DNA of 64,000 nt. It comes from Tridacna crocea. Lineage: Eukaryota; Mollusca; Bivalvia; Cardiida; Cardiidae. Position numbers and translations under genes: made by a program. Under the pieces are notes generated by a model. That model saw nothing but the letters and a program-made list of their open reading frames with translations. It did no database searches and was not told where the DNA came from. Below are positions 10,659-21,060 of this stretch, piece after piece; the first letter of the stretch is position 1, and every line of letters starts with the position of its first letter. Where the stretch lies: assembly GCA_943736015.1 (NCBI GenBank), contig OX031066.1, positions 5,704,245 through 5,768,244 of the forward strand, read 5' to 3'.

Positions 10659-10887
10659 TTAACCCATTACCACACAATCCCTACTTTTGACGCCCCTGAG
10701 AAAAAAGCCTTTTGAAAGCACTGTGGGAAAAGGAGAAAATGCTGGTAACCAGCATTTTCTCCTTTTCCCACAGTGTTTTTTACCCTTCCCAGAACAAATT
10801 TCTATTTTTTAGTCACCTTTATTTTGTCGTCTGTAAATGCTTTCAATTTGGACCAGTCTAAAATTTTCTCGTGTGGTAAAGAGTTAA
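10659..10887 (-). mobile_element. TTAA hairpin MITE, A1, intact, C/G stem allele
   Basis: CACTGTGGG and CCCACAGTG on the two arms, as in the copy at 4404. Confidence 0.93.
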
Positions 10888-10905
10888 TTGTTACAAAAGG
10901 TGCTT

Positions 10906-11127
10906 TTTCTCATTACCAAACGACAAAACTTTGTCCAAATCAAAAGCATTTTCAGACAACAAAATAAAAGTGACTAAAATTGTGTAATTTGTTTTGTGAA
11001 GGATAGGAAACGTTTTGGGAAAAGGAGAAAATGCTGGTTACCAGCATTTTATCCTTTTCCCACAATGGTTTCTAAAGGCTTCTTTCTGAGGGTTGTCAGA
11101 AGTAGGGATTGTGTGATAATGGGTTAA
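10906..11127 (+). mobile_element. TTAA hairpin MITE, A1
   Basis: Left TTAA lost (CTCATTACCAAACG); right end GATAATGGGTTAA intact. Confidence 0.9.
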
Positions 11128-11399
11128 GGGTTAACTGATGATTTGGCCAAATTACGATTCAAAATTAATACAACTTGCATAATACTGTATGTACTTACAT
11201 GTATAAATAACTATGTCTAACAAGCATACATATAAAACTAATCAAGAAAGAAAATCATTTTAAAGCAGATTATGATATCATGAAAATTGTACTTTGTGTA
11301 TTATACTGTAAACCTGTTTTGTCTTTTGCCATTATGAGAATGGTGTCACATTGCTTGAAAGCTACTGTAAGGTGGTAACACTCATGGAATGTGAATTTT

Positions 11400-11602
11400 T
11401 CAACTCGGCCACAAAGTTTTAGACTTGGGCAAATTGACAGCATTTTACAGACAACAAATTCTTTTGTTGCTCTGTTGGATCGGTCTTTTGAAACCTGACT
11501 GTGAGAAAAGGAGAAAATAGTGATTAGCTGAAGCCAGTTTATCCTTTTCCTGCAATGTTTTCAAAAGGTTTCTTTCCCAGAGTTGTTGTGGTAAAGGGTT
11601 AA
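11400..11602 (+). mobile_element. TTAA hairpin MITE, degraded
   Basis: ACAAAGTTTTAGACTTGGGC to GTGGTAAAGGGTTAA; the stem is only partly complementary. Confidence 0.75.
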
Positions 11603-13414
11603 TTTTGTGAATTGTTACTGACTATTGAAGTAAAGCCATTGTAAGCTGAAGCGAGTATCATGCCTACAGACTGACTTATAGGTTGTTTGAAGTTCACAGG
11701 GATCCCTTGAATTTCAAAATTTCTCGAAAAATCTGTTATCAATTCTTATGAAACCTGGCATAGTCTTTTAAGATGATGTTAACAACTCTCACAGGGAAAA
11801 TTAAAATTTTTGTTCCACAAGAAAGAGAATTTTTCCCATTCCAGTAGTATTAAAGTTTTGTTCAAAAGCTTAAATTTCTCAGATGGTTAGGCACAGTTCC
11901 CAGAACGAACATAACTAGAGAAGTGTATGAATTCAAAACCTCACTTAAGTTACTAGTAAAAATGAGGCCCGAAATGGTTTCTTTTTTCAAATTAGTTTTA
12001 TACCTTACTGTAGAAATCACTTTTGTCACTTTCATTCAAGTCTTCGAAATCTAAAATGATTTGTTCAATGTACATTTTGATATATGCTTTATTTTTAGCA
12101 TGGCTTCAACTTATGTACCGCTTCTTTTGAGATATACGATTATGCAAGAAACCACCCAAAACATAAGGTATCCTGTGGCTTCTTTTTGAATTGTTGATAT
12201 GATTTTTTCATGGCTTGTTTTTTTTTTATTGTTTTTTGCTATGATTTTTTGATTTTGCCCAAAATTAGCTCACTCTGTATTTTGGTCACCCTCATAGGGT
12301 GGTATTCTTAAAGTCACTGTGTCCCTTTTACCATAAAAATTAATCTACAACACCACTTGGGAGCTCGTAGGAACTAAAACAGTTTTTAAAACTGACACCA
12401 TTCTTCATATCATAATACTGTTGTATGCTATACCACATGATGTAAGCCAAATTTTGGCTAATTTCCAGAGAGCATCTATTGTGGGATGTGCAAAACAAAA
12501 CAAAGTGTAAATAAGTTAGTGCATTTATTCTCAGACATCAAATCATTAGAATAAGACACAAATAAAAATGGAGATAAGGGCCTCAAAAGTTGAAGAATTT
12601 GCTGCTCAAATAATACATGACAACCGTTACTGTACTTGCGGCAGAATTGTTATCATCGACCAGCTATCTCTATCATACTTGGAATAGCCTTCAAACCGCC
12701 ACTGTTTTTAAGCTATTTTATTCACATATTTCAACATTGCAATGAATGCAAAATAGTTAAAACAAGTCATCAAAAATCTGAAAATTTCGCCCAAAGTCCG
12801 TAAAGGTCATATTGCTTAGTATGCAAATTTTCAGCACAATATAGAGAAAGCATTGTTTTAGAAATATCAAAATTCATGGGGTCCCATTATGTACCTGGAA
12901 CTACATATATACAGTGCTATGGATCAAGAGATTCATAAATTATCTAATGTTGTTTAAATCAAGGCCTAATTTGCACATTATCTGCTGGTATCTCATTTGA
13001 CCATCGTGGCTTAGTTTCAGGACAACTGTAGTACAATTATTTGAATATTTATGTCATATTAAAAGTAATGGGCAGCACTCTCTTGTAAAGACTGTTTGAT
13101 TATCAAACCATTGCACTCTTACCTACTGGGATAGTTATATACCAGTGTCTGAATACTTAAGATTAAGTTTCAATGCTACTTATCCTAATCAGTTGGACCC
13201 TTTTGCTGAAAGCCCCTCAGATTCATCATTTTTTTGCCTAAGATAGATATTTAAGTACTCAAACCATATTATTAAATTATTATTAAATCACAAATCCGCT
13301 ATACAGCTTTATGTTACATTCAACAAGTCATTTGCAAACACATTCAATTATAAAGAATGAATCTAAAATTTTGTTATCTGATATGGAGTGAAGTACCTGT
13401 ACATGTAATTATGT
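11603..13414. other. MITE-free 1.8 kb without recognisable features
   Basis: AT-rich, no long open frame on either strand, no obvious internal repeat. It lies upstream of the first visible START exon and may be intronic. A splice-like segment at 12099-12167 was considered and set aside. Confidence 0.5.
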
Positions 13415-13643
13415 TTAACTCATTTCCAAGCGACAAAATTTTAGACTAGTCCAAATTGAAAGCATTTGCAGACGACAAAATTAGTGTGACTAAAAAATTG
13501 AAATTTATTCAGGGAAGGGAAGAAAAGATTGTGGGAAAAGGAGAAAATGCTGGTTACCAGCATTTTCTCCTTTTCCCACAATCTTTTCAGAAGGCTTCAT
13601 TCTCAGGGTCTTAAAAACCAGGGCTTGTTTGGGAAAGGGTTAA
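13415..13643 (+). mobile_element. TTAA hairpin MITE, A1, private change in both stem arms
   Basis: The stem reads GAAAAGATTGTGGG and, on the other side, CCCACAATCTTTTC where other copies have ACATTGTGGG/CCCACAATGT. Shares its right TTAA (13640-13643) with the next copy. Confidence 0.93.
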
Positions 13644-13869
13644 CTCTTTACCACACAGTTCCGAGTTTTAACGACCCCTGAGGAAGAAGCCCTTTGAAAA
13701 CATTAAGGGAAAAGGAGAAAATGCTGGTAACCAGCATTTTCTCCTTTTCCCATAATGTTTTCTTACCTATTAAAGACAAATAACGTTAATTGAGGCACAT
13801 TTGAATTGTCGTCTGCAAATGCTTTCAATTTGGACAAGTCTACATTTTTATTGTGCGGTAAAGAGTTAA
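13640..13869 (-). mobile_element. TTAA hairpin MITE, A3-like, intact
   Basis: Back to back with the previous copy in opposite orientation, one TTAA between them. Stem variant CATTAAGGG against CCCATAATG. Confidence 0.92.
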
Positions 13870-14579
13870 ATACAATTTCTTCTGCTTTACCGTTTGAGGG
13901 AAAAACCATCCATATGATGGGTGTGTTGCACTTAGATAAACAGTTAATAAGGAAGGATTACCATGTAAGAAGGCATAATAATTATTACATTTACCTAAAA
14001 GAAAGACGAAGATACAAGTCATAAGTATCGGTATTATTTCTTGCTACCTCAAAGTTTTTAACCCTAAAGCCCCGGTCACATATTCACGGAAGGCCACCAC
14101 GGAAGAGCTACGGTCTAATCGCTCACGGATGATTACGGAAATGACAGATTTCGTAGTCCGCTACGATTCCAATACGGATACACAACGGTGTGAGTACGAA
14201 GTTCGACGGATCTAAAGCCAAAATGTAGGTCAGAGTTCCAGGAGTGATACGGACTGTTACGGTTGGACACGGTTTAATACGGAGCGACACGAATCAGGAC
14301 GATTGTAGTACGGATACACTACGATTTGCTACGGTACATGTACGGATTAGTACGAATAAGAACGATCCGATACGTAGTAGTACGAATCGTCACGGATCGA
14401 TACGGACCTACCACGATTTAGCATTCCGTCCAAATGCTCTAGCCTGCTCACTTTCAAAATGCAACAAGTTCGGCCATGAGAGCCTCATACTGGCCATGGA
14501 CAGGTCTTCGTAAAAGCCAATCTCAAGTCCACATATTCTCTGTCTTTTACTTCTTGATTATTATAATCAATAACCCATC

Positions 14580-14805
14580 ACAAGTTGACAAAATTTGGCC
14601 TCTACGAAATTGAAAGTATCTGCAGACAACAACTGTAAATTTGGTACAAATGAGCTTCAGTTCTACAATAAGGTAGAAAGCATTGTGGGAAATGGAAAAA
14701 TTGCCCATTTTGAGCATTTTTTTTTCGATTTCCTAGAATCAAAACGTTTTCTTGACTTGACTGTTGCAGACCCATAAAAAGAAGGGACTGAATGACAAAG
14801 GGCTC
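14580..14805 (+). mobile_element. TTAA hairpin MITE, degraded, inside the TACGG element
   Basis: GACAAAATTTGGCCTC, GTATCTGCAGACAACAACTG and GGTAGAAAGCATTGTGGG keep family order; the hairpin tip is lost. Confidence 0.65.
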
Positions 14806-14934
14806 AATGAAAATATTGATCAATAACGTTTCTCTTATGTTCATAAAATCTGCTGTTTATTTCACAATTACACTGATTATCGTGAATGTTTATGTTTTAA
14901 AAGTAAAGTGCTTGTCTTTATAGTTAGTATCATT

Positions 14935-15090
14935 TCGAAAGGACCAGCCTGGCACCAGGCAGGCAACCAATAACCATACATTTAACTACCTGGCGGCCAC
15001 CAACCAGCGATATCAGAACAAGCTCCTGGCAGGGCTCGAACCTTTGACCTCCCGTTTCGTTGGCGGTTGCCTGAACCACCAGAAACGGTG
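14935..15090 (-). mobile_element. tRNA-derived SINE-like sequence
   Basis: On the minus strand GTGGTTCAGGCAACCGCC resembles a pol III A box and AAGGTTCGAGCCCTGCC is a good B box, about 35 bp apart, followed by a short body rich in CCTGGC. It lies within the TACGG element. A degenerate tRNA pseudogene is the alternative. Confidence 0.6.
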
Positions 15091-16184
15091 ACAGTTTTAT
15101 GTACTCGTACTATTTGATCGTTTTACTTGCATGTTTAGCATCGTTGTTTGGATAGAATGTCACATTATAATACTGATGTTTATTCATTTTCGTACAATGT
15201 TTTGTAAAGTATGTAACCTTAAATTAACGGTATTAGTAGCGGTACGATGAAAATATAATTATTACATAAATGTATGTCATCAAGCTGCTGGACCAGTGCC
15301 TTGACATTTTGTGCCATACCAATATCCAATTGCAGCCAATTTATTGCAAACATCATTTGTTGACGGTTCATGATTGTGAACCCAGCAACAAAGCGCAAGT
15401 GCGTTGTATTCTACAAAGACAGAGTAAAATACCCTTGTTGAAGTACATGATTCTGAATTTATCCTACCAAAAAATAGTGGTTCTTACAATTCCGTACTGT
15501 GTCGTGTTGTAACGTAGTAAACCGTAAAAGACCGTGCGAATCCCTCCCTCTCCGTAGTACAACGTATTAAGGTCGTGACTTTCCGTGAGAAATCCGTATC
15601 ATAACGTAACTAAAACGTAGTGTAACCGTGCTAATACGTAGTTCTCCGTATCAAATCTTGAAAAAAATTTGGGCCTACGGATAAGTACGGACTGATACGG
15701 TTTTAATACGGACCAGAACGTATCAGTACGATCTAATACGGACTAGTAAGGATACACTACGGTCGTTTGATCCGTAGCGAATTTTTGTGCATGTTCAAAA
15801 ATTGTCAAGGACCGCTACGGATATACAAGGACTACTACGAATGACTACGGTTACAATACGGAGAGCTACAGACTAGTACGAGTTGTCACGGACAATGCCG
15901 GAACGAATCCGTAGCTCTTCCGTGGCGGCCTTCCGTGAATGTGTGACCGGGGTATAACAATCCCAACAATCCCTGGTTTTAACGACTCTGGGAGGGAAGG
16001 CTCTTGAAAACATTGTGGGAAAAGGAGAAAATGCTGGTAACCAGCATTTTCTCCTTTTCCCGCAATGTTTTCTGCCTATCAAAAAAGAGAAATTATCAAA
16101 GGGTTAAAGCTGCAGGATGCAAGACGGTGTAAGTTACCTCAAGACAACTGCTAAAACTGGATGCATAACAAAATTTATGTTTTT

Positions 16185-16300
16185 ATAATAAAAATCACTC
16201 TTTTAGATATCACCAAATTGAAAGCATTTTGCAGATCATAGCTCAAGAAGACGATTTTTGTCAATGAAATAGTAAAAAAGAATTTGGGAAAGGATGTTAG
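16185..16300 (+). mobile_element. TTAA hairpin MITE fragment, long arm
   Basis: CACCAAATTGAAAGCATTTT and GATTTTTGTCAATGAAATAG resemble an A2-type long arm. Confidence 0.5.
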
Positions 16301-16329
16301 GTGTTTTTTCCCTGTACTGAACATTGCCA

Positions 16330-16503
16330 TTTTGTATATTCTTGAAAATGGTTTGTGAGATAATGGTAGCAACCATCATTTTCTCCTTTTTTCCACAGCA
16401 CTTTATTCCCTTCTAAAAAGATATGAGTTGAGACCCATTTTATTTGTTGTCTGTATCTGCTCTGGAATGGTCTAAAGTTTGGTTCTCTACTCTGGTGATG
16501 AGT
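16330..16503 (-). mobile_element. TTAA hairpin MITE, degraded
   Basis: CTTGAAAATGGTTTGTGAG, CATTTTCTCCTTTTTTCCAC and GTTGTCTGTATCTGCTCTGG in family order. Confidence 0.55.
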
Positions 16504-16531
16504 AAGAAACATTCAAATAGTTTAGCCATAT

Positions 16532-17150
16532 TTAAAGATGCCCGTCTACAGCCGGTGAGCAAAAACACTGTTAAATTTCAAACAGAAATTAATCCTTTGT
16601 GTAAACATAGATAAATTACTGATATTATGTGGTATGATTGACAAAAAAAGATAACAGAGATTTGTGTCAGAAATTGAACATTAGTCAGAAGAAAACTGGC
16701 TGATGATTGAAACTAAACAATAGCGGTGTGTCACGGAAATTTATCGTTGGTTTCCGACGAGAGTCAGATACGCTGTAATTTGCATGTAGGCCGAGACCTC
16801 CATCTGAAAATCGAGCTTGCTACAGAGAAGCATCCATTTTCCTCTATTTACCACATCAGACGCAGGGCAAAGGTCAAATTATACTCATGTGACAGAATGC
16901 ATGGTCATCATACAATCAATCCGAGTGTGTAACGGTTATCGAAAATCTTCGATTAAAAAACCGGAAACGATGAGTCTGTTTAGATTGAAGGCCGCAACTC
17001 AGCGAAATGTATTTTCTATCGACAGTAATCTAAGCAATCTTGCAACTGTCAAGCGTAATATTTAGCATGAAGATATAAGAATGACTATATTTTGATTAAC
17101 TAAAGACAAAATGAGTTAAAACTGGCTGAAAATAAGTATTAGGGCCTCTT
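16532..17150 (+). mobile_element. Repeat family R, copy 1, about 620 bp
   Basis: Starts TTAAAGATGCCCGTCTACAG and ends GTATTAGGGCCTCTT. Non-coding. Two further copies at 48181 and 55892 run collinearly (shared CATCCATTTTCCTYTATTTA and GAGTTAAAACTGGCTGAAAA). The right TTAA is lost here. Confidence 0.9.
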
Positions 17151-17283
17151 CTTCAAATACCTAAAATTTGGATAAGTCTTTATTGTTTGTGTGATTAGGG
17201 GTTAAGAAAGTAAGATTTTTTGGCAAATTTCTTGTCTATCTCTGATGCTTCAGTATTAGATGTACTTATGGTTTGCTTGTTAC

Positions 17284-17735
17284 TGTAACGTGCAACGACT
17301 TGGTCAACCATCCAGGCACTAACCTAATGCACGTTGCTTAACTATCATGGAGAGAAATACACCAAACTGCATTGCTGTAAAAGCTAGCTCAACAGCAAGG
17401 CAGGTTTCAAGTGCTTATATATCTAACCTTTCTCCGTGATATTTACTCCCCCCCCTTTGAGAAGTCTCGACCCCAAGACCTATATACAAGCGTGTATATA
17501 CCGAAACACTAGGGGAATATTCGTGGGTAAGGCAACTCCTGTGTGGAAGTTGTCATTATCCCACCTCTGCCACCAAATGTAATGTGCAACTACCTGGTCA
17601 CCCATCCAGGCACTAACCTAATGCACGTTGGCTAACTATCGCGCAGAGAAATACACCAAACCACATCACTGTAAAAGCTAGCTCAACAGCAAGGCAGGTT
17701 TCAAGTGCTTCTATATCTAACCTCTCTCCGTGACA
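17284..17735 (-). mobile_element. TRIM-like LTR miniature, 452 bp (fossil)
   Basis: Two direct terminal repeats of 158 bp (17284-17441 and 17578-17735) flank only 136 bp. Read on the minus strand the LTR starts TGTCACGG and ends in CA; next comes TTTGGTGGCAGAGGTGGG, placed like a primer-binding site, and before the downstream LTR a purine tract AAAGGGGGGGGAG. A 4-bp duplication, TTAC, flanks the whole. There is no coding region, so it is a non-autonomous gypsy/copia-type miniature. The two LTRs are clearly diverged, so it is not recent. Confidence 0.85.
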
Positions 17736-17744
17736 TTACTAACT

Positions 17745-17860
17745 TTTTAATCCATAAAGTGCCATTTACAACAATAGTTACCTTTGCAGATCAAAATCAA
17801 ACTGCACAAATCATGCAGTCTTTTGAGTTTATTCAGTATTCTAACCCTTAAAGTGCTGAA
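17745..17860 (+). repeat. GATCAGACTGCA hairpin repeat, decayed copy
   Basis: GTTACCTTTGCAGATCAAAA then CAAACTGCACAAATCATGCA gives the arrangement seen more clearly at 20995 and 41278. Confidence 0.55.
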
Positions 17861-18900
17861 TTAAAGCAAGAGACATTTTTAATTAGGAAAGACATCTGAA
17901 ATACTGCTGTAGCAAGGTTTTTTTTGGCTAGAATATGGAACAAAATAGTTAAAGGGCTTAAAGGGCTAAGGGTTGAGTCACAATGTGGTTTCGTTCCCAG
18001 TAGAAGTGTTCCCAGTAGAAGCGACAGCTACCTTTTTTGTGATCAAGTTAATTTCAGCCTGTCTAGACATTTATTTACCTAGGGCTTTTAACTCATTGAT
18101 TATCATTTGTTATGTTTTCAATGCCTTTCCTACTCTATAATCCTTTTACACTATACTTTATCGGATAACAAGATGCTGTTAAAACTGTTGAAAAAATTAC
18201 AAATTAGATCAGGCTAAAATAAGGGGATCTGTTTTTGAAAAGGAAGAAGAAATTGCAGGAAAAGGAAAAAAACCTGGTTGCAGCAACATTTTCAGAAAAA
18301 GTATTTTGCCAAATTGTCATAAGAATTCAAAGTAAAAGGTAAAAGTTTGCAGGCTCAGGAATTTCAATGGCTATAGGATTATCTATGGATCCCCAGCTCA
18401 TTTTCTGCAAACTTGCTGCAGTTTGAGTAAATATTTGCAACCTGTTTCTATTCAAATTCCAATGTGTCCTTTGTTTTCCCACTTTCCCCACTTCCTTCTT
18501 AGTTGATAGCTGTTGAAAGCAATTATTGGAAGAGGTGCAACATTGTTTGTGGAGGTCAACAATAAGACTTGAAATTATCTTCATTCAAGACAGCTTTTGA
18601 TGGCATTGGGAGATTAAAAAAGGCATCAAGCGACCTTTTCTGTTTGTGTATATACATGTACATGTGTATGTATTTTCTTTATATTTCAGGAAAAATATGC
18701 ATCAAATATTTATCCTCTTTGTCAATAGCGCTATTTTTAAGAGGGCTAAAGTTTGCTTGCCCTGTAATATTGTCAAATAATATATTGAATAGTAAGTATA
18801 CATACTTATGGAACATTCTAACATGACACATGAATTCGGCTCTACTGTATAAACACAGTGCAAGGAAAGCGTGGTAAAATCTGAGATATTTCATGTAGAG
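17861..18900. other. No gene recognised
   Basis: AT-rich; contains a vague MITE-like remnant near 18140-18290 (GGAAAAGGAAAAAAACCTGG) too decayed to delimit, and small open frames on both strands that match no family. Confidence 0.4.
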
Positions 18901-18928
18901 TGACGTCATTCTATATCGAGTGACGTCA
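18901..18928. promoter_or_regulatory. Two CRE-like TGACGTCA palindromes, 20 bp apart
   Basis: GAGTGACGTCATT occurs twice with exact 20-bp spacing (TGACGTCA at 18901 and 18921). The full CRE octamer twice is notable, but the spacing may only reflect a 20-bp tandem duplication. No transcription start is visible beside it. Confidence 0.35.
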
Positions 18929-19025
18929 TTCAATGAGTGGGCTATTCAATGGAACATAATCTTCATCTGCATTTCTACTCTAAGTTTGATTTTGTTTTTC
19001 TTTCATTAAGAATTGGCCATGTTAG

Positions 19026-19200
19026 AATCAAAATAATCTCCTTTCTATCGTGGTTTATCGTCCAAAAAACAACGTGAATTATGAGGCACAATAAATAGAC
19101 CACTCATGCTATCGCACTCATGGATTATTTATTGTGCCTCATAACTCACAACTCTGGTTTATTGAACGATAAACCACGATAGGAAGAAGATTATTTCTGA
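19026..19200. repeat. Foldback element, about 80-bp arms
   Basis: TCTATCGTGGTTTATCG and ATGAGGCACAATAAATA on the left are answered by TATTTATTGTGCCTCAT and CGATAAACCACGATAGG on the right, with the middle at about 19113. Unrelated to the MITEs. Confidence 0.88.
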
Positions 19201-19463
19201 ATTTAAATGTGAGCTATGCTCTGTGTACAAGGGGCTTAGACATCTGCTCAAGGATAGACCCATGGCAGCCACTAGTGCAGTTGCCTTGGTACAGACTGAC
19301 ACAGGTTGATTCCTTTTGTTATTGGTGACTTTTCTTGGGCTGTTTAGAGGGATGTGGAGATGTAAAGTGGATTTTTTTTTAATTGATTGTTGAAATACTT
19401 TAAAACATGGCCAGCAGTTTCTTGTTTGTTCTTGGTGATTTCAAAAACAATATTCAGTGTCAT

Positions 19464-19692
19464 TTAACCCATTACCACACAATCCCTACTTGTGACGCCT
19501 CTGAGAAAGAAGCCTGTAGAAAACGCTGTGGAAAAAGGAGAAAATGCTGGTAACCAGCATTTTCTCCTTTTTCCACAATGTTTTCTACCCTTTCCAAATC
19601 AAATTTTGATTCTTCAGTCACATTTATTTTGTCGTCTGCAAATACTTTCAATTTGAACCAGTCTAAAATTTTGTCGTTTGGTAAAGAGTTAC
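19464..19692 (-). mobile_element. TTAA hairpin MITE, A1, intact
   Basis: Ends 66 bp before the START exon at 19759. Right end GTAAAGAGTTACG, so the TTAA there is mutated. Confidence 0.92.
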
Positions 19693-19758
19693 GTACATGT
19701 ATGGGATTGTATGGAAAGGTTAACAAAAGAGTTGACAGCATTTTCTTTTATTTTCCAG

Positions 19759-19811
19759 AAAGATGCATATACCATCTCCTACAAGAGGTCAGATGACTTT
19801 GATGGTTTTTT
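19759..19811 (+). CDS. START-domain protein (STARD4/5/6-like), internal exon
   Basis: A 53-nt exon between a polypyrimidine tract ending in CAG and a GTAAGT donor. In phase 0 it reads KDAYTISYKRSDDFDGF plus two bases of a Leu codon. These two bases (TT) join exactly to the first base (A) of the exon at 36263, giving ...DGF-L-YKGE. This corresponds to the early beta-strands of the START lipid-binding domain, where from memory human STARD5 reads GVSVSW...GNLYRGEG. START proteins carry sterols or other lipids in a hydrophobic pocket between membranes. The upstream exon (alpha1 helix and start codon) was not found and probably lies before the window. A MITE ends 66 bp upstream and another begins 22 bp after the donor. 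Identity as a START exon is firm because of phase and sequence continuity; which STARD paralogue is uncertain. Confidence 0.85.
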
Positions 19812-19833
19812 GTAAGTATTCTTTTTTTTCCTT

Positions 19834-20062
19834 TTAACTCTTTACCCCTTAACACATTTCTATGGTATCTCTAATTGACCCTAAATAACAGCAAGGATGA
19901 AGCTGTTTCTTATGTGTATATGTCACCTTTTGATAGCATAGAAAACATTGTGGCAAAAGGTGAAATTGCTCGTCACGAGCAATTTCACCTTTTGGCACAA
20001 TATTTTCCAAAGACTCTTACAAGCGATGCGTAGAAATGAGTACCTATAGAGTAAAGGGTTAA
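19834..20062 (+). mobile_element. TTAA hairpin MITE, subfamily B, intact
   Basis: Subfamily B reference: TTAACTCTTTACCCCTTAAC, then CTCTAATTGACCCTAAATAA and GATGAAGCTGTTTC, hairpin GTGGCAAAAGGTGAAATTGC with centre GCTCGTCACGAGC, end AGTAAAGGGTTAA. It begins 22 bp after the START exon donor. Confidence 0.93.
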
Positions 20063-20304
20063 AGCTAGCTGTTGAGAGTGACTCAGATTCAAATTTTAAC
20101 AAAGTTGCAGCAACAGTTGCCAAAAACTGCCTCACAAAAAATAATTTTCATTAATAAACACTGTGATTCTGTTAAAGTTCCACCCTTACAGCATGAGTAA
20201 ACGAGCGATGTTCAAACTTTACAATGTGTAGTGTCAAGATAGCGGTGTGAATGTAGATAAAAATCGATATAAGGTGTATGGAATAGAGACCCCTGGGATT
20301 TGTC

Positions 20305-20448
20305 TTAAGCCAGCATTTTCTCCTTTTTGCACAATGTTTTCTTCCCTTCACAAAACAAATTTAAAATTTTCAGTCACTTTTATTTTGTAGTCGGCAAATG
20401 TTTTTGATTTGGACAAACCTAAAATATTGTCGTTTGGTAATGAGTTAA
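20305..20448 (-). mobile_element. TTAA hairpin MITE, A1, half copy
   Basis: Starts at the hairpin tip (CCAGCATTTTCTCC) and runs to GGTAATGAGTTAA; the short arm and one stem arm are missing. Confidence 0.82.
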
Positions 20449-20829
20449 ACTAGGACATGACCTATACATATTTGGTTGATCTTTACGTAACCCAGTGCAA
20501 CCTTTTTCATCCACATGTTTGTTGCAGATGTTATACATCTAATCTAGGTTTGAGTTTGACCAACCCAAAAGAAAGTAAAAAAAAGTATGGAAAGACTTTA
20601 TCTAAAAGTGAACTCCGGACAATATCTGATGCAAAAAAGCATAATTTTGATATGTTCTTTATTCATATTGCTTTTTTTTTCAATCAATTGTCCCTGGAGC
20701 AAACTGGAATGAACTTCCTTACATAAATTGACCAGATTGATCAGAGATAATAGCCCAATTGAATTGTATCAATAATGATCAGCAATGAGAGAGGAACCTG
20801 TAACTCCTGCAGAATCTGCTACATGTATG

Positions 20830-20935
20830 TGTATCATCAATCCCCAGAAAGAAATTTGCTGAGATAGGAATTTGAACCAGTGATCTTCTTAATGCAAGTC
20901 TATTATGCTACCAACTCTGCCACTGGGTCTTGCAT
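20830..20935 (-). mobile_element. tRNA-derived SINE-like sequence
   Basis: Minus strand: AGTGGCAGAGTTGGTAGCAT (A box), then CACTGGTTCAAATTCCTATC (B box) 40 bp later, then a short tail. Spacing is right for a tRNA head, but pairing of the acceptor stem is poor, so a functional tRNA gene is unlikely. Confidence 0.7.
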
Positions 20936-20944
20936 ACCTTTAAT

Positions 20945-21060
20945 CCTTACAGGGCCTTTCACAGCTATAGTTGCCTTTGTGGCCAGTAAAGACCAAGATC
21001 AGGCAGCACAAAACATGCAGCCTGATCCTTGATCTATACCCTCTGCTCTAATGAAATACT
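20945..21060 (+). repeat. GATCAGACTGCA hairpin repeat
   Basis: AAGATCAGGCAGCACAAAAC and ATGCAGCCTGATCCTTGATC form an imperfect hairpin, preceded by AGTTGCCTTTGTGGCC as in other copies. Confidence 0.7.

Larger units (their letters stand above)
14070..15952. mobile_element. TACGG-rich DNA element with about 45-bp terminal inverted repeats
   Basis: Left end CCCCGGTCACATATTCACGG, AAGGCCACCACGGAAGAGCT; right end is the inverse, AGCTCTTCCGTGGCGGCCTT then CCGTGAATGTGTGACCGGGG. The outer 300-400 bp on each side are packed with TACGG/CACGG motifs about every 8-12 bp, in both orientations on the right. No transposase frame; the core holds a decayed MITE and a tRNA-like SINE. Dense subterminal motifs suggest many transposase-binding sites. 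Superfamily not assigned; TSD unresolved. Confidence 0.88.
14058..16107 (-). mobile_element. TTAA hairpin MITE split by a 1.9-kb element
   Basis: TTAACCCTA at 14058 is cut off; the rest (ACAATCCCTGG, hairpin at about 16007-16073, end AAAGGGTTAA) resumes at 15953. The interrupting element is at 14070-15952. The long arm is shortened. Confidence 0.82.

Noticed and set aside
12099-12167. Exon-like segment after TTTTTAG and before GTATCC (frame HGFNLCTASFEIYDYARNH)
   Set aside because: Flanks are only weakly splice-like, the peptide does not fit the START N-terminal helix, and no partner exon was found.
17284-17735. Simple segmental duplication in place of an LTR element
   Set aside because: TG...CA ends, PBS- and PPT-like tracts in the correct places and a flanking 4-bp duplication fit a TRIM better.
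18902-18930. Promoter of a gene starting near 18.9 kb
   Set aside because: Two TGACGTCA sites are present, but there is no first exon or open frame downstream that could be supported.
20868-20935. Functional tRNA gene on the minus strand
   Set aside because: A and B boxes are present but the acceptor and anticodon stems do not pair well; SINE head is more likely.
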